Shown here in pieces: positions 28,063 through 38,880 of a stretch of 64,000 nt of DNA (position 1 is its first letter; each line of letters begins with the position of its first letter). Under the pieces are notes generated by a model. The model was given only the letters and a program-made list of their open reading frames with translations, had not been told where the DNA came from and searched no databases. The stretch covers positions 558,001 to 622,000 of the forward strand of contig JAKSIC010000001.1 of assembly GCA_024399015.1 (NCBI GenBank). The letters are read 5' to 3'. The position numbers and the translations under genes were made by a program. The stretch is from Fibrobacter sp. Its GTDB lineage: Bacteria; Fibrobacterota; Fibrobacteria; Fibrobacterales; Fibrobacteraceae.

Positions 28063-28075
28063 AGTGTACCTCGTA

Positions 28076-28447
28076 TTAGAACTTCAAGCCGCCTTCACGA
28101 GCACCTTCTGCAAGGGCCTGAACGCGACCATGATAGATGTAACCGCCGCGGTCGAAGACCACGGATTCAATGCCCTTGGACTTTGCGACTTCAGCAATCA
28201 AGAGACCGAGCTGCTTGCTCTGTTCGGACTTGGTCATTTCGCCATACTTAGCCTGGAATTCCTTGGAAGTAGTGGTGAGCTGAACAAGAGACTTGTTGTT
28301 GACGTCGTCGATGATCTGGGCAACCATGTGAGACAGAGAACGGCGAACAGCCAAACGAGGGCTTTCTGCAGTTCCGACAACAGACTTGCGTACGCGTTCA
28401 TGGCGTGCGATTCTGGACTGGATTCTTTTTTTAGCAATTGCAGTCAT
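28076..28447 (-). CDS. rplR: Ribosomal protein L18
   Basis: 5S rRNA-binding protein. 123 residues with [33 protein letters not shown] and the C-terminal [26 protein letters not shown], all standard. Confidence 0.96.
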   Translation of the reverse strand: MTAIAKKRIQSRIARHERVRKSVVGTAESPRLAVRRSLSHMVAQIIDDVNNKSLVQLTTTSKEFQAKYGEMTKSEQSKQLGLLIAEVAKSKGIESVVFDRGGYIYHGRVQALAEGAREGGLKF

Positions 28448-28456
28448 AATTTACCC

Positions 28457-28996
28457 TTATTTACCTGTCTTCTTACCCTGCTTGCGACGGACAATTTCGC
28501 CTTCGTACTTAATGCCCTTGCCCTTATACGGTTCAGGACGACGGTACTTGCGAATTTCTGCTGCAGCCTGGCCAACCTTCTGCTTATCGATGCCGGAGAT
28601 GGAGATCTTCAGCGGATCAACAGCCTTCAGTTCAACGCCTTCCGGTGCCTTGTAGATAACCGGATGAGAGAAACCGAGAACGAGGTTGAGGTCCTTGCCC
28701 TTCTGTTCAACACGGTAGCCAACGCCAACGATTTCGAGAGTCTTCTGGAAACCCTTGGTCACGCCTTCGACCATGTTAGCAACGAGAGCACGGGTGGTGC
28801 CATGAATTGCGCGGGAGAACTTCTGGTCATCCGGGCGAGTGAAGGAGAGCTTGTCGCCATCGAGATTGATCTTGATCAATTCGTGAACGTCGACTTCGAG
28901 CTTGCCCTTCGGGCCTTCGACCTTAATGTTCTGACCATTGACGGCGACTTTTACGCCAGCCGGGATGTTGATAATAGCTTTACCGATACGGGACAT
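28457..28996 (-). CDS. rplF: Ribosomal protein L6
   Basis: Large-subunit protein near the factor-binding site, two repeated domains. 179 residues from MSRIGKAIINIPAGVKV to GEIVRRKQGKKTGK; signature PEPYKGKGIKYEGE is present. The start ATG 28994-28996 lies 2 bases after the rpsH stop; the in-frame start 3 codons upstream has no family support. Confidence 0.96.
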   Translation of the reverse strand: MSRIGKAIINIPAGVKVAVNGQNIKVEGPKGKLEVDVHELIKINLDGDKLSFTRPDDQKFSRAIHGTTRALVANMVEGVTKGFQKTLEIVGVGYRVEQKGKDLNLVLGFSHPVIYKAPEGVELKAVDPLKISISGIDKQKVGQAAAEIRKYRRPEPYKGKGIKYEGEIVRRKQGKKTGK

Positions 28997-28998
28997 CT

Positions 28999-29394
28999 TT
29001 ACCAAACCTTTGCGATGACTTCGCCGCCCACATTTTCCTTGCGAGCTTCGTGGTCAGTCATGACGCCTTTAGAGGTGGAGATGATAGCATAACCGAGGCC
29101 ATTGCGAACACGCGGGAGCTTAGCTGCGTCAACATAGTGACGAAGACCCGGCGTAGAAACGCGCTGAATGCCCTGGATAGCGGATTCGCCATTGGTGTAG
29201 CGGAGGAGGACCTTGAGCATGCCCTGCTTACCGTCTTCAACTACGACGAACTTCTTAATGAAACCTTTTTCCTGCAACACGCGAGCGATTTCACGCTTCA
29301 GGTTGCTGGCAGGAATGTCCACCACGGGGAGCTTTGCCGTAGAGGCATTGCGGATACGGGTGAGCATATCGGCGATAGGATCTGTCATTGCCAT
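28999..29394 (-). CDS. rpsH: Ribosomal protein S8
   Basis: Central 16S rRNA binder and, in E. coli, the translational repressor of the spc operon. 131 residues from [17 protein letters not shown] to [12 protein letters not shown]; signature [12 protein letters not shown] is present. I set the start at ATG 29392-29394 behind AGGAGAG; the longer open frame upstream overlaps rpsN and is not coding for S8. Confidence 0.95.
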   Translation of the reverse strand: MAMTDPIADMLTRIRNASTAKLPVVDIPASNLKREIARVLQEKGFIKKFVVVEDGKQGMLKVLLRYTNGESAIQGIQRVSTPGLRHYVDAAKLPRVRNGLGYAIISTSKGVMTDHEARKENVGGEVIAKVW

Positions 29395-29407
29395 GAGTAT
29401 ACTCTCC

Positions 29408-29593
29408 TTACCAAGACGACTTAGTGATACCGGGGATTTCGCCGGCGAGTGCCATTTCGCGGAAGCAAATACGGCAAAGGCCAAAGCGGCGCATAAAGGC
29501 GTGCGGCCTACCGCAACGCTTGCAACGGTTGTACCCACGAACGGTATACTTCGGAGTACGCTTGCATTTTTCAATCATTCTTGTGCTTGCCAT
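29408..29593 (-). CDS. rpsN: Ribosomal protein S14, type Z (zinc form)
   Basis: 61 residues, the short zinc-binding S14: [25 protein letters not shown] gives CxxC...CxxC. It lies between rplE and rpsH, its usual place. Confidence 0.96.
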   Translation of the reverse strand: MASTRMIEKCKRTPKYTVRGYNRCKRCGRPHAFMRRFGLCRICFREMALAGEIPGITKSSW

Positions 29594-29602
29594 GGTATTA
29601 CC

Positions 29603-30142
29603 TTACTTGCGGAAGGGGAGTCCAAGTTCTTCGAGCAGTGCACGGCCTTCTTCGTCAGTCTTTGCAGAGGTAACGAAGGAGATGTCCATACCGAAAGTAC
29701 GAGAAATCTTGTCGATGTCGATTTCGACGAAGATGGTCTGTTCCTTAATGCCCAGGGTGAAGTTACCCATGCCATCAAAGCCACGACGTGCGAGACCACG
29801 GAAGTCACGGACACGCGGGAGGTTGATGTTGATAAAGCGATAGAGGAAGTCCCACATGTTGTCACCATGGAGAGTTACCTTAGCACCGATACCGATACCT
29901 TCACGGAGGTGGAAGTTAGCGATAGCCTTCTTAGCGTTGGTAACTACAGCCTTCTGACCAGTGATAGCGGTCAGGGTATCAGCAGCTTCGTCGAGAATCT
30001 TGCGGTTCTGAGCAGCTGCGCCAACACCCATGTTGACGACGATCTTCTGGAGACGGGGAATTTCCATCACGTTCTTGTATGCAAACTTCTGCTGCAAGGC
30101 CGGGACGACTTTTTCGAGATAGAATTGCTTCATCTGGTTCAT
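29603..30142 (-). CDS. rplE: Ribosomal protein L5
   Basis: 5S rRNA-binding protein that forms the bridge to S13. 179 residues; [18 protein letters not shown] and [24 protein letters not shown] are family signatures. Follows rplX after 2 bases. Confidence 0.97.
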   Translation of the reverse strand: MNQMKQFYLEKVVPALQQKFAYKNVMEIPRLQKIVVNMGVGAAAQNRKILDEAADTLTAITGQKAVVTNAKKAIANFHLREGIGIGAKVTLHGDNMWDFLYRFININLPRVRDFRGLARRGFDGMGNFTLGIKEQTIFVEIDIDKISRTFGMDISFVTSAKTDEEGRALLEELGLPFRK

Positions 30143-30144
30143 AG

Positions 30145-30444
30145 TTATACCGCCTTACCGGTTTTGACACTCACGCGGACAGCCTTCTTACCGGCTTCAC
30201 GAACGATGCGAGTGCGAACAGGAGTGTTGCCTTCGAGGAGCATCACGTTGGAAATGTCGATCGGCAATTCCTTTTCGATGATGCCACCAGTCTGGTTGGT
30301 CTGGCTCGGCTTTTCGTGACGCTTGCAAACGTTAACGCCGCTAACGGTCACCTTGCCGCCCTTGACACTGATCACGGTGCCGGTCTTGCCCTTGTTGGCA
30401 CCGGAAATCACCTTGACGTTATCATTTTTCTTAATGTTAGCCAT
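30145..30444 (-). CDS. rplX: Ribosomal protein L24
   Basis: Early assembly protein with a KOW motif: [22 protein letters not shown]. 99 residues. ATG overlaps the rplN stop by one base. Confidence 0.96.
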   Translation of the reverse strand: MANIKKNDNVKVISGANKGKTGTVISVKGGKVTVSGVNVCKRHEKPSQTNQTGGIIEKELPIDISNVMLLEGNTPVRTRIVREAGKKAVRVSVKTGKAV

Positions 30445-30812
30445 TAGAGAACCTCAGGTGCGAGGGAGATGATCTTCATGTACTTCTTGTCGCGGAGCTC
30501 ACGAGCCACCGGTCCAAAAATACGGGTTCCACGCGGTTCACCTTCCTTATTGATGAGAACCACTGCATTGTCGGAGAAACGGATAAGTGTTCCATCCGGA
30601 CGTGCGATTTCCTTACGGGTGCGGACGACTACTGCGTCTGCCACGGAACCCTTCTTCACCTTGCTCTGGGGGATAGCGTCCTTAACGGCTACCTTGATGA
30701 CATCACCGATGCTAGCATAGCGACGGTTTGTGCCACCCAAAACACGGATGCAGGCGACTTCCTTGGCACCACTGTTATCGGCCACGACGAGTCTGGTTTC
30801 TTCTTGAATCAT
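30444..30812 (-). CDS. rplN: Ribosomal protein L14
   Basis: Large-subunit interface protein, 122 residues. [27 protein letters not shown] and the C-terminal [28 protein letters not shown] are typical. Confidence 0.97.
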   Translation of the reverse strand: MIQEETRLVVADNSGAKEVACIRVLGGTNRRYASIGDVIKVAVKDAIPQSKVKKGSVADAVVVRTRKEIARPDGTLIRFSDNAVVLINKEGEPRGTRIFGPVARELRDKKYMKIISLAPEVL

Positions 30813-30833
30813 ATTCGCCTTACTCCAAAAAGA

Positions 30834-31088
30834 TTATTTCTTCTTTTCCACAATGCGAACCAAGCGCCAGCGCTTAGTTGCAGAGAGGGGACGAGTTTCC
30901 ATGATTTCTACCAAGTCACCTTCCTGGGCTTCATTATTTTCGTCATGAGCCTTGAGCTTCTTAGTAGTAGTCATGATTTTGTTGTACATCGGGTGACGCT
31001 TGCGGTTTTCAACCACAACCGTGATGGTCTTATCCATCTTGTCAGAGGAGACAACGCCCTGCTTAACCTTACGAAGGTTTCTATCCAT
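30834..31088 (-). CDS. rpsQ: Ribosomal protein S17
   Basis: Primary 16S rRNA binder with OB fold, 84 residues. [28 protein letters not shown] is the signature region. Confidence 0.96.
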   Translation of the reverse strand: MDRNLRKVKQGVVSSDKMDKTITVVVENRKRHPMYNKIMTTTKKLKAHDENNEAQEGDLVEIMETRPLSATKRWRLVRIVEKKK

Positions 31089-31106
31089 TTCCTGCTCCTG
31101 CCTGGC

Positions 31107-31298
31107 TTAAGCCTTGGCCTTTTCGGTGAGGATGGTCTTGACTCGAGCGATATCCTTGCGGGTAAGCTGAATCAAAGAGGGTTTTTCCAAGTTACCGAGC
31201 TTAGCAGCCATGCGGTAATTGAACAGATCGAGATTCAACTGGGCCAGCTTTTCTTTGAGCTGGTCAACACCCAGTTCCTTTAATTCACGTGCCTTCAT
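31107..31298 (-). CDS. rpmC: Ribosomal protein L29
   Basis: 63-residue helical protein at the exit tunnel: [22 protein letters not shown] and RKDIARVKTILTEK. The start ATG 31296-31298 overlaps the rplP stop (TAATG); a longer in-frame reading of 10 residues lies inside rplP and is rejected. Confidence 0.95.
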   Translation of the reverse strand: MKARELKELGVDQLKEKLAQLNLDLFNYRMAAKLGNLEKPSLIQLTRKDIARVKTILTEKAKA

Positions 31299-31711
31299 TA
31301 GATCTCCGATTCTTCGATGATTTTGCACTTGAGGGGGAGCTTCTGAGCTGCCACGTGGAGAGCTTCCAGTGCCAGTTCGCGTTCGACGCCACCCATTTCG
31401 AAAATGATGCGGCCCGGGAGGATCACGGCTGCCCAGAATTCGACAGCGCCCTTACCCTTACCCATACGAGCTTCTGCAGGATGGCGAGTAATCGGCTTAT
31501 CGGGGAAGACGCGGATCCAAACGCGGCCACCGCGCTTGATCTTACGAGTCATGGCGATACGAGCAGCTTCAATCTGACGAGCAGTGAGCCAGCACTTTTC
31601 GAGAGCCTGAATGCCGAATTCGCCGAAGGCGATGGAGTTGCCGCGAGAGGCGACGCCCTTCATGCGGCCTTTCATCTGCTTACGATGTAATGTTCTTTTA
31701 GGACTCAGCAT
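31298..31711 (-). CDS. rplP: Ribosomal protein L16
   Basis: Large-subunit protein near the A-site tRNA elbow, 137 residues. [45 protein letters not shown] and [14 protein letters not shown] are standard. Confidence 0.97.
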   Translation of the reverse strand: MLSPKRTLHRKQMKGRMKGVASRGNSIAFGEFGIQALEKCWLTARQIEAARIAMTRKIKRGGRVWIRVFPDKPITRHPAEARMGKGKGAVEFWAAVILPGRIIFEMGGVERELALEALHVAAQKLPLKCKIIEESEI

Positions 31712-31714
31712 ATA

Positions 31715-32374
31715 TTACTTCTCTCTCTTGTTATCGGACATGACGTCCTTACCAATCTTTTCACCGTGCATGATCCACACCTTGATACCGATAGCACCGT
31801 AAACGGTCTTAGCGATAGAGGTTGCGTAATCAATGTCGGCACGAAGAGTGTGCAGAGGCACGCGGCCTTCAGCATACTTTTCAACGCGGGCAATTTCGGC
31901 ACCACCGAGACGACCGCCGCACTGCACCTTGATACCTTCCACACCCATACGCATAGCGGACTGGATGGCGCGCTTCATAGCACGACGGAAGGAAATGCGC
32001 TTTTCGAGCTGGCGAGCGATGTTTTCAGCAACGAGCTTAGCATCGGCTTCGGGACGCTTGATTTCCTGGACGTTAATATAGATTTCTTTTCCGGTGAGGA
32101 ACTGGAGTTCGCCCTTAAGCTTCTCCAATTCTTCGCCCTTTCGACCGATAACGATACCCGGGCGAGCGGTAAAGAGGTTAACATTCACCTTCTTGACGGT
32201 ACGTTCGATGCCAACCTTGGAAAGGGAAGCATGTTCGAAGCGCTTCATCAAGTAGCGACGGAGCACGATGTCTTCATAAAGAAGATCGGCAAACTTGTCT
32301 TCGGCATACCACTTGGATTCCCAGCCGCGGATAACGCCAAGACGAAGACCATTCGGATGAGTTTTCTGACCCAT
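31715..32374 (-). CDS. rpsC: Ribosomal protein S3
   Basis: mRNA entry-channel protein, 219 residues. [24 protein letters not shown] start, type II KH domain with [14 protein letters not shown], and C-terminal [15 protein letters not shown]. Normal length and order. Confidence 0.97.
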   Translation of the reverse strand: MGQKTHPNGLRLGVIRGWESKWYAEDKFADLLYEDIVLRRYLMKRFEHASLSKVGIERTVKKVNVNLFTARPGIVIGRKGEELEKLKGELQFLTGKEIYINVQEIKRPEADAKLVAENIARQLEKRISFRRAMKRAIQSAMRMGVEGIKVQCGGRLGGAEIARVEKYAEGRVPLHTLRADIDYATSIAKTVYGAIGIKVWIMHGEKIGKDVMSDNKREK

Positions 32375-32379
32375 TGTAA

Positions 32380-32727
32380 TTACTCCTTGTTGGCCACAAC
32401 GACTGTGATGTGAGAGAGCGGCTTTTCGATACGGAAAGCACGGCCCTGGGAACGCGGATGGATGCGCTTCATGATGGTTGCACCGTCAGCAGTGATGGTC
32501 TTGACGACCAGTTCTTCTGCGGCAACCGGAGCGGCAGACTTCTGCTTGAAGTTAGCGACAGCGGACTTCAAAGCATTTTCTACCAGGGGAGCGCCCTTGG
32601 TCTGCGTGTGGAGGATGGAAAGCATTGCGAATGCTTCTGCAACGGACTTGCCGCGAACCAGGTCGACAACGCGACGCAGCTTGCGAACACCGTAGCGAAC
32701 GTTTTTCACTTTAGCGACAGCTTGCAT
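32380..32727 (-). CDS. rplV: Ribosomal protein L22
   Basis: Exit-tunnel protein, 115 residues. [27 protein letters not shown] and the C-terminal loop [26 protein letters not shown] are typical. The ATG overlaps the rpsS stop by one base. Confidence 0.97.
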   Translation of the reverse strand: MQAVAKVKNVRYGVRKLRRVVDLVRGKSVAEAFAMLSILHTQTKGAPLVENALKSAVANFKQKSAAPVAAEELVVKTITADGATIMKRIHPRSQGRAFRIEKPLSHITVVVANKE

Positions 32728-33008
32728 TATTTCTTGCCTCCAGCAGCTTCAGTCTTACGGTGGCCCTTGAATGTACGGGTCATAGAGAATTCACCGAGCT
32801 TGTGACCGACCATGTTTTCGGTAACATAAACCGGGATGAACTGCTTGCCGTTATAGACGGAGAAAGTGAGACCGACCATATCGGGAATGATGGTAGAACG
32901 ACGAGACCAGGTCTTGATGGCCTGCTTCTTGTCGGAACCAGCCATTGCCTGAGCTTTGACGAGAACGTGGGAATCCACGAACGCACCTTTCTTAAGGGAT
33001 CTGGACAT
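32727..33008 (-). CDS. rpsS: Ribosomal protein S19
   Basis: Head protein paired with S13, 93 residues. [66 protein letters not shown] is the canonical sequence. Confidence 0.97.
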   Translation of the reverse strand: MSRSLKKGAFVDSHVLVKAQAMAGSDKKQAIKTWSRRSTIIPDMVGLTFSVYNGKQFIPVYVTENMVGHKLGEFSMTRTFKGHRKTEAAGGKK

Positions 33009-33011
33009 GAA

Positions 33012-33842
33012 TTAGGCCCTCTTCTGACGACGACGTACGATGAAACGATCGGTACGCTTATTGTTACGAGTTTTAGCACCCTTAGAGTTCTTACCCCAAG
33101 GAGAGCAGGGATGACGACCACCAGAGGTACGACCTTCACCACCACCAAGGGGGTGATCGACCGGGTTCATAACGACACCACGGACGGCCGGACGCTTACC
33201 GAGCCAACGAGAACGGCCAGCGGAACCAGAGGATTCATTCATGTGATCGATATTGGAAACCTGACCAACGGTAGCGAGGCAGTCTTCCGGAATGTAGCGA
33301 ACTTCGCCACTCGGGAGACGAACCTGGCAGAGCTTGCCGTCCTTAGCAACCAGTTCTGCACCGGCACCAGCGGAACGAGCAATCTGAGCACCCTTGCCCG
33401 GCTTCATTTCGATGTTGTGGATAATGGTGTTCAGCGGGATTTCGCGGATCGGCAATGCGTTACCGACGCGGAATTCTGCGCCTTCACCAGAGTTCAGGAC
33501 ATCGCCGACCTTGATGCCAGCCGGAGCGATGATGTAAGCACGCTTACCGTTTTCGAACTTAACGAGAGCGATACGTGCGGTACGGTTCGGATCGTATTCG
33601 ATTGTTTCGACAGTGCAGGAAACACCAGCAGACTGACGCTTGAAATCGATGAGACGATACAACTTCTTGTGGCCACCACCGCGACGGCGGGAGGTGATTT
33701 CACCGGCGTTGTTACGGCCAGAGCTACGCTTGATGCCCTGGGTAAGTGCCTTGAACGGCTTATCAGCAGTGATTTCCTTGCGGTCACCAATCTGCTTGTA
33801 ACGAAGCGTCGGGGTAAGCGGGCGATAAGACTTCAGACCCAT
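33012..33842 (-). CDS. rplB: Ribosomal protein L2
   Basis: Peptidyl-transferase-centre protein, 276 residues. [26 protein letters not shown] and the C-terminal [20 protein letters not shown] with the conserved His are intact. Confidence 0.97.
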   Translation of the reverse strand: MGLKSYRPLTPTLRYKQIGDRKEITADKPFKALTQGIKRSSGRNNAGEITSRRRGGGHKKLYRLIDFKRQSAGVSCTVETIEYDPNRTARIALVKFENGKRAYIIAPAGIKVGDVLNSGEGAEFRVGNALPIREIPLNTIIHNIEMKPGKGAQIARSAGAGAELVAKDGKLCQVRLPSGEVRYIPEDCLATVGQVSNIDHMNESSGSAGRSRWLGKRPAVRGVVMNPVDHPLGGGEGRTSGGRHPCSPWGKNSKGAKTRNNKRTDRFIVRRRQKRA

Positions 33843-33844
33843 GA

Positions 33845-34150
33845 TTATACTCCTTCGAACTCAGCGATGGACTGACCGGCCTTCAAAGTGATGTAGGCCT
33901 TCTTCCAGTTGGACTTCTTGCCAGCAGCCATGCCCATGCGCATGCGCTTGAGCTTACCACGGTTGATCAAGGTATTGACGGATTCAACCTGAACGTTGAA
34001 ACGCTTTTCAATAGCGGACTTGATATCTTCCTTAGAGGCGGACTTGGCAACCTTGAAAACGTACTTCTTCACATCCTTAGAAGCAACCATGATCTTGGCA
34101 GTTTCTTCGGTGATGTGCGGAGCAACCAGAATTTCGTGAATTTCAGCCAT
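33845..34150 (-). CDS. rplW: Ribosomal protein L23
   Basis: Exit-tunnel rim protein that docks trigger factor and SRP, 101 residues. [15 protein letters not shown] and [32 protein letters not shown]. The ATG overlaps the rplD stop by one base. Confidence 0.96.
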   Translation of the reverse strand: MAEIHEILVAPHITEETAKIMVASKDVKKYVFKVAKSASKEDIKSAIEKRFNVQVESVNTLINRGKLKRMRMGMAAGKKSNWKKAYITLKAGQSIAEFEGV

Positions 34151-34770
34151 TAGCGGCCTCCTTCAAGTTCTGCAAGAGCAGCCTGAGAGATGACGACGTT
34201 GTTAGCACGGACGATGTCGTAAGTGTTGACATCGGCAACGCGTGCGCAACGGCACCAAGGAATGTTGTTGGAGGACAGGTAGAGGTTAGCGTCCTTTTCG
34301 CTCACGATGAAGAGAGCGTTGCGCTGTTCCAAACCAGCCTTAACGAGAACGGAGAGGAGATCCTTAGTCTTCGGAGCAGCGAAGCTGAGGGCTTCGAACA
34401 CCATCACCTTGCCTTCAGCAGCCTTAGCAGCGAGAGCAGAGTGGAAAGCGATCTTCTTGACCTTCTTGTTAACCTTTTCGAAGTAGTCATGAACCTTCGG
34501 ACCATGAGCCTTAGCACCACGAACCCAAACAGCAGAGGTGTTCTGACCAGAACGAGCACGACCGGTGCCCTTCTGCTTCCAAGGCTTCTGACCACCGCCG
34601 GAAACTTCGGACTTGGTCTTGGTCTTGGCATTGCCCTGACGCTGGTTGTTCAAGATAGCCTTGATGTGCAAGTACATGCAGACCTTGTTGACTTCTGCAT
34701 CGAACATTGCCGGGAGCTGGATATCATTCTTAAAATCGCCGGTAGCGGCGAAAAGCTTTGCAGATGCCAT
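34150..34770 (-). CDS. rplD: Ribosomal protein L4
   Basis: Exit-tunnel protein and, in E. coli, autoregulator of the S10 operon; 206 residues. The tunnel loop GGGQKPWKQKGTGRARSGQN is clear, as is GAKAHGPKVHDYFEKVNKKVKKIAFHSAL. Overlaps rplC by one base. Confidence 0.97.
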   Translation of the reverse strand: MASAKLFAATGDFKNDIQLPAMFDAEVNKVCMYLHIKAILNNQRQGNAKTKTKSEVSGGGQKPWKQKGTGRARSGQNTSAVWVRGAKAHGPKVHDYFEKVNKKVKKIAFHSALAAKAAEGKVMVFEALSFAAPKTKDLLSVLVKAGLEQRNALFIVSEKDANLYLSSNNIPWCRCARVADVNTYDIVRANNVVISQAALAELEGGR

Positions 34771-35387
34771 TAGTCTTTCCTCACCACGATAATGCTGTTC
34801 TTAGCACCCGGGACTGCGCCGCGGACGAAGATCAGGTTGCGGTCGCCATCAACTTTGACGACCTGGAGGTGCTTAACGGTAACCTTCTTGTTACCGAACT
34901 GGCCAGCCATGCGCTTACCCGGGAAAACACGACCCGGATAGGAGTGAGCGGAAGTACCACCCGGTTCACGCATATTGTGAGTACCGTGGGAACGAGGACC
35001 GCTGTGGAAGTTGTGGCGCTTGATGGTACCAGAGAAGCCGTGACCCTTAGAGATACCGGAAACGTTGACAAACTTTGCGTCAGCGAAATCGGCAGCACCG
35101 AATTCCTTGCCAACCGGCCAGGATTCGAGATCAGCGACATCAAATTCAGCGAGGTGTTCACGAACAGCAACGTCAGCCTTCTTAAAGTGGCCGATTTCTG
35201 CCTTGTTGGCACGCTGTTCCTTCTTGAGACCAAAGCCGATCTGGACAGCAGTATAGCCGTCCTTCTCTTCTGTCTTGTGGGAAACAACCACGCACGGACC
35301 GGCTTCGAGAACCGTTACAGGAACGCATTCGCCCTGTTCCGTGAATACTTGGGTCATTCCCAATTTCTTTGCGAGAATACCGTTCAT
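34770..35387 (-). CDS. rplC: Ribosomal protein L3
   Basis: Early assembly protein close to the peptidyl-transferase centre; 205 residues. MNGILAKKLGMTQVFTEQGECVPVTVLEAGP start and the loop FSGTIKRHNFHSGPRSHGTH...PGRVFPGKRMAGQFGN. Confidence 0.97.
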   Translation of the reverse strand: MNGILAKKLGMTQVFTEQGECVPVTVLEAGPCVVVSHKTEEKDGYTAVQIGFGLKKEQRANKAEIGHFKKADVAVREHLAEFDVADLESWPVGKEFGAADFADAKFVNVSGISKGHGFSGTIKRHNFHSGPRSHGTHNMREPGGTSAHSYPGRVFPGKRMAGQFGNKKVTVKHLQVVKVDGDRNLIFVRGAVPGAKNSIIVVRKD

Positions 35388-35392
35388 TGTTA

Positions 35393-35701
35393 TTAAACCT
35401 TAATTTCGACTTCAACGCCTGCGGGCAAGTCAAGTTTCATGAGGGAATCTACAGTCTGCGGAGTAGCATCAAGGATGTCGATAAGACGCTTGTGCGTACG
35501 GGATTCGAACTGTTCACGAGAAGTCTTGTCAATATGCGGAGAGCGGAGCACCGTATACTTCTGGATCTTCGTCGGAAGAGGGATGGGGCCAGCAATGCGG
35601 GCACCAGTGTTCTTAGCTGTATTCACGATGTCTTGAGCAGAGCGGTCGATCATGCGATGATCGAAGCTCTTCAAGCGAATACGAATGCGTTCACCAGCCA
35701 T
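35393..35701 (-). CDS. rpsJ: Ribosomal protein S10
   Basis: Head protein of 30S, also the NusB partner in antitermination in E. coli; 102 residues. [21 protein letters not shown] and [29 protein letters not shown] are family sequence. Lies 10 bases after tuf. Confidence 0.97.
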   Translation of the reverse strand: MAGERIRIRLKSFDHRMIDRSAQDIVNTAKNTGARIAGPIPLPTKIQKYTVLRSPHIDKTSREQFESRTHKRLIDILDATPQTVDSLMKLDLPAGVEVEIKV

Positions 35702-35711
35702 TGTAAATTCC

Positions 35712-36896
35712 TTACTTGATGATTTCGGTTACGGAGCCAGCACCAACAGTACGGCCACCTTCGCGGATTGCGAAGCGGAGCTGCTTTTCCATTGCGATCG
35801 GGGCAATGAGAGTGGTGTGGATGGTCACGGTGTCACCCGGGGTCACCATTTCGACACCTTCCGGAAGCTGGATGGTACCAGTAACGTCGGTGGTGCGGAA
35901 GTAGAACTGCGGACGATAGCCGTTCATGAACGGAGTATGGCGGCCACCTTCGTCCTTAGTAAGAACGTAGATTTCAGCCTTGAATTCGGTGTGCGGAGTA
36001 ACGGACTTCGGAGCAGCCAAAACCTGGCCACGAGAGATGTCCTTCTTTTCTGCACCGCGGAGGAGGAGACCAACGTTGTCACCTGCCTGAGCGTCGTCGA
36101 GGAGCTTGCGGAACATTTCAACACCGGTAACCACGTATTCGGTGGTTTCGCCGAGACCAACACGTTCGACCTTGTCGTTCAGATGAACAACGCCGCGTTC
36201 GATACGACCGGTAGCAACAGTGCCACGACCGGTGATGGTGAACACGTCTTCGATCGGCATGAGGAACGGCTTGTCGGTTTCACGAGCCGGCAGCGGGATG
36301 TATTCGTCGCATGCGCCCATGAGTTCCATGATCTTGTCCTGGTATTCTGCGTCGCCTTCGAGAGCCTTGAGAGCAGAACCGCGGATGATCGGGGTGTTGT
36401 CGCCGTCAAATTCGTACTTGGAGAGAAGATCGCGAACTTCCATTTCGACGAGGTCGAGAAGTTCAACGTCATCAACCATGTCAACCTTGTTCATGAAAAC
36501 AACGATCTTGGGCACGCCAACCTGGTGGGCGAGCAAGATGTGTTCACGAGTCTGGGGCATGGGACCGTCAGTTGCAGCAACGACGAGGATTGCGCCGTCC
36601 ATCTGAGCAGCACCAGTAACCATGTTCTTGACGTAGTCAGCATGGCCCGGGCAGTCAACGTGTGCGTAGTGACGTGCAGCAGAAGTATATTCCACGTGAG
36701 AGGTGTTAATCGTGATACCACGTGCCTTTTCTTCCGGTGCGTTGTCGATTTCATCGAAACGCTTTGCAGCAGCCAAGCCCTTAGCGGCGAGGGTGGTGCA
36801 GATAGCAGCGGTCAAAGTGGTTTTACCGTGGTCAACGTGACCGATGGTGCCGATATTGCAATGCGGCTTACTTCTGTCAAAATGTTCTTTTGCCAT
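35712..36896 (-). CDS. tuf: Elongation factor Tu, complete copy
   Basis: Complete 394-residue EF-Tu. GTPase motifs [18 protein letters not shown] and NKVDMVDD, followed by domains 2 and 3 ([39 protein letters not shown]). It is the first gene of the S10-spc-alpha operon. The genes usually before it in a str operon (rpsL, rpsG, fusA) are absent upstream; the next gene is a cellulase on the other strand. A second copy begins at 226 in this window. Confidence 0.98.
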   Translation of the reverse strand: MAKEHFDRSKPHCNIGTIGHVDHGKTTLTAAICTTLAAKGLAAAKRFDEIDNAPEEKARGITINTSHVEYTSAARHYAHVDCPGHADYVKNMVTGAAQMDGAILVVAATDGPMPQTREHILLAHQVGVPKIVVFMNKVDMVDDVELLDLVEMEVRDLLSKYEFDGDNTPIIRGSALKALEGDAEYQDKIMELMGACDEYIPLPARETDKPFLMPIEDVFTITGRGTVATGRIERGVVHLNDKVERVGLGETTEYVVTGVEMFRKLLDDAQAGDNVGLLLRGAEKKDISRGQVLAAPKSVTPHTEFKAEIYVLTKDEGGRHTPFMNGYRPQFYFRTTDVTGTIQLPEGVEMVTPGDTVTIHTTLIAPIAMEKQLRFAIREGGRTVGAGSVTEIIK

Positions 36897-37019
36897 TTTA
36901 TTTCCTCTTCTTCAGCAGAAGGTTTATCGCTTCGAATCCTAGGAACGGCGCGGGTTAGAGCCTGATTCCTGTTATTTCGCAGAGCATAGGAAGCGGTACT
37001 CTACGAATTTTGCTGCTCA

Positions 37020-37047
37020 AATTTAGCAATTTCAAGAAATATTTCAA
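37020..37047 (-). promoter_or_regulatory. Promoter candidate for tuf and the ribosomal protein operon
   Basis: TTGAAA (37042-37047) and TAAATT (37020-37025) on the minus strand, 16 bases apart, giving a leader of about 110-120 bases before tuf. Confidence 0.4.
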
Positions 37048-37400
37048 GGATTTTTCTTTGTTTTTTGCCGAAAAATGGGGATTTTGGGCTTTTCAACACC
37101 CCTCGCACCAGGTCCGCCAAATGCGTTCAATACCACATCTTGTAAAAGAGAAAAACGCCCTTTTTAGCGAAATTTCAACGGTTAAACATTTTTATTCCTC
37201 AACAAAATCCAACTTATCAACACATCTTCAACAAGAAGTGACTTTATCGCAAACCCTTAAAAATCAACATTTTATAAATTTGTAAAACATTTTTTACAAA
37301 GAAAAAATTTACATTAGTTTACATTCCGGTTCGGCGAGAAAAAAGTCCTCGATATGACGGAGAACACTTCAAGAACGGAAAAACCCTACCCTAACTAGTT

Positions 37401-37429
37401 TTTACAAAAGGTTACATGATAAGTAATTA
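37401..37429 (+). promoter_or_regulatory. Promoter candidate for the first GH45 gene
   Basis: TTTACA (37401-37406) and TAATTA (37424-37429), 17 bases apart, 39 bases before the ATG. Weak -10 match; tentative. Confidence 0.3.
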
Positions 37430-37468
37430 TCTTTTAGGGCGTGTTTATGGGCAACTAGAGGATTTTCA

Positions 37469-38857
37469 ATGAAGTTTCCGTTTTTTAAAGCATTGTTAGC
37501 TGCCAGCGCCCTCGCATTGGTTGTCGGCTGTACAGAAGACCATCTGTCCGAAGCCAACGAAGCAGGCAACAAGTTCATTGTCGCCGATCGTTCATTCATT
37601 TTTGTTGATTCCAACAAGAACACCTATTTGATTTCCGACAAGGGCATTGTCACCGACACCACCGGTGAAATCGTCGGTATCGCCGATAGCGCCTCCGGCC
37701 TCATCATCCGCATGGACCAGACCCCCATTGCCACAGGCGTAGACTTCTCAAAGCTCGAAGTCGTCGAACCGACCACGGTCCTTGCCGACGGTTGGATCCT
37801 CGAAGCCGACCAGACCCTTATCATCTACCAGACATTCTTCGTTGCAGACGCCCAGGGCAACAACGTGGGCATCTTCGTCGCCCAGGAAGGCACTTTTGTT
37901 GGTGACATCGTCTCCCTGGAAGGCGTACCCATGGTGCAGAACGTGGACCTTACCACTTTGACCATCGTCAAGGCTAACGTCGCGGCACCCGCCCCTGCCT
38001 CCAGCGCATCTATCGCATCTTCCGGCAGCGTTCCCGCCTCCTCCGGTAGCAAGCCCGCTTCTTCCGGCAGTGCACCCAAGTCCTCTAGCAGCGTAGCAAA
38101 GAGCTCCAGCAGTGTAGCGAAGTCCTCCAGCAGCTCTGTTGGCGGTGGCGGCACAAGCACCAACTACGTCATCAAGTACATTCAGGGCGGCAAGAGCGGC
38201 TCTGGCTACGCATCCCGCTACTGGGACTGCTGTAAGCCCCACTGCGCATGGCCCGAACACGGCGGCACCGCAAGCACCTGCGACGCATCCGGCAACAAGA
38301 TCGGTGACAAGAGCGCAACCAGTATGTGCGACTGGGGTAATGCAGGTATTTGCAGAAGCCAGTTCCCCATTATCATTAACGACACCTTGGCATTCGCCTT
38401 CGCCGCAACACCGGGTGGTGAAAACAACTGCGGCAAGTGCTTCGACCTAGCCTTTACCGGCAAGGGTAAGTACTCCAACGATGGCCAGGCAAAGATGAAG
38501 GGCAAGCACCTCATCGTCATGTCCAACAACGTGGGCTACGACGTGGCCGGCGGCCAGTTCGACGTCATGATTCCGGGCGGTGGCTACGGTATCTTTGACG
38601 GCTGCTCCAAGAAGATGGGCTGGGGCTCCCAGGGTTCCCAGTACGGCGGCCTTTTGGACGAATGCGAAAAAGAATCAAATTACAGTTACAACAAGTACAA
38701 GAGTTGCCTTACCAACAAGTGTAACGCATCCTTCTCAAACGACCCCGAAGCTAAGGAAGGCTGCCTCTTCATGGCAACCTGGATGAACGCCGCAGGCAAC
38801 CCGCTCCACAACTATAAGGAAGTGGAATGCCCCAAGGAACTGAAGGATAGATACTAA
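37469..38857 (+). CDS. GH45 endoglucanase lipoprotein, first of three
   Basis: Endo-beta-1,4-glucanase of glycoside hydrolase family 45 (inverting). 462 residues: type II signal MKFPFFKALLAASALALVVGC with Cys21 as lipid anchor; two tandem copies of an unknown 60-residue module (about 40-99 and 103-167); a Ser/Ala-rich linker (170-225); the GH45 domain from about 230. Signature ASRYWDCCKPHCAWP contains the expected catalytic Asp253; the second catalytic Asp is Asp365 in GGQFDVMIPGGG. Cys-rich as usual. Predicted to be surface-anchored and cut cellulose or other glucans. Its terminator is almost identical to that of the second gene. Confidence 0.92.
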   Translation: MKFPFFKALLAASALALVVGCTEDHLSEANEAGNKFIVADRSFIFVDSNKNTYLISDKGIVTDTTGEIVGIADSASGLIIRMDQTPIATGVDFSKLEVVEPTTVLADGWILEADQTLIIYQTFFVADAQGNNVGIFVAQEGTFVGDIVSLEGVPMVQNVDLTTLTIVKANVAAPAPASSASIASSGSVPASSGSKPASSGSAPKSSSSVAKSSSSVAKSSSSSVGGGGTSTNYVIKYIQGGKSGSGYASRYWDCCKPHCAWPEHGGTASTCDASGNKIGDKSATSMCDWGNAGICRSQFPIIINDTLAFAFAATPGGENNCGKCFDLAFTGKGKYSNDGQAKMKGKHLIVMSNNVGYDVAGGQFDVMIPGGGYGIFDGCSKKMGWGSQGSQYGGLLDECEKESNYSYNKYKSCLTNKCNASFSNDPEAKEGCLFMATWMNAAGNPLHNYKEVECPKELKDRY

Positions 38858-38880
38858 TCCTGCACCAAGTATTCCAAGAA

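Larger units (their letters stand above)
36897..37468. other. Divergent intergenic region between tuf and the first cellulase gene
   Basis: About 570 bases, AT-rich, with no convincing open frame. It holds the promoter candidates of both directions (37020-37047 and 37401-37429). Frames with a start in this stretch have no recognisable domain. Confidence 0.5.
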
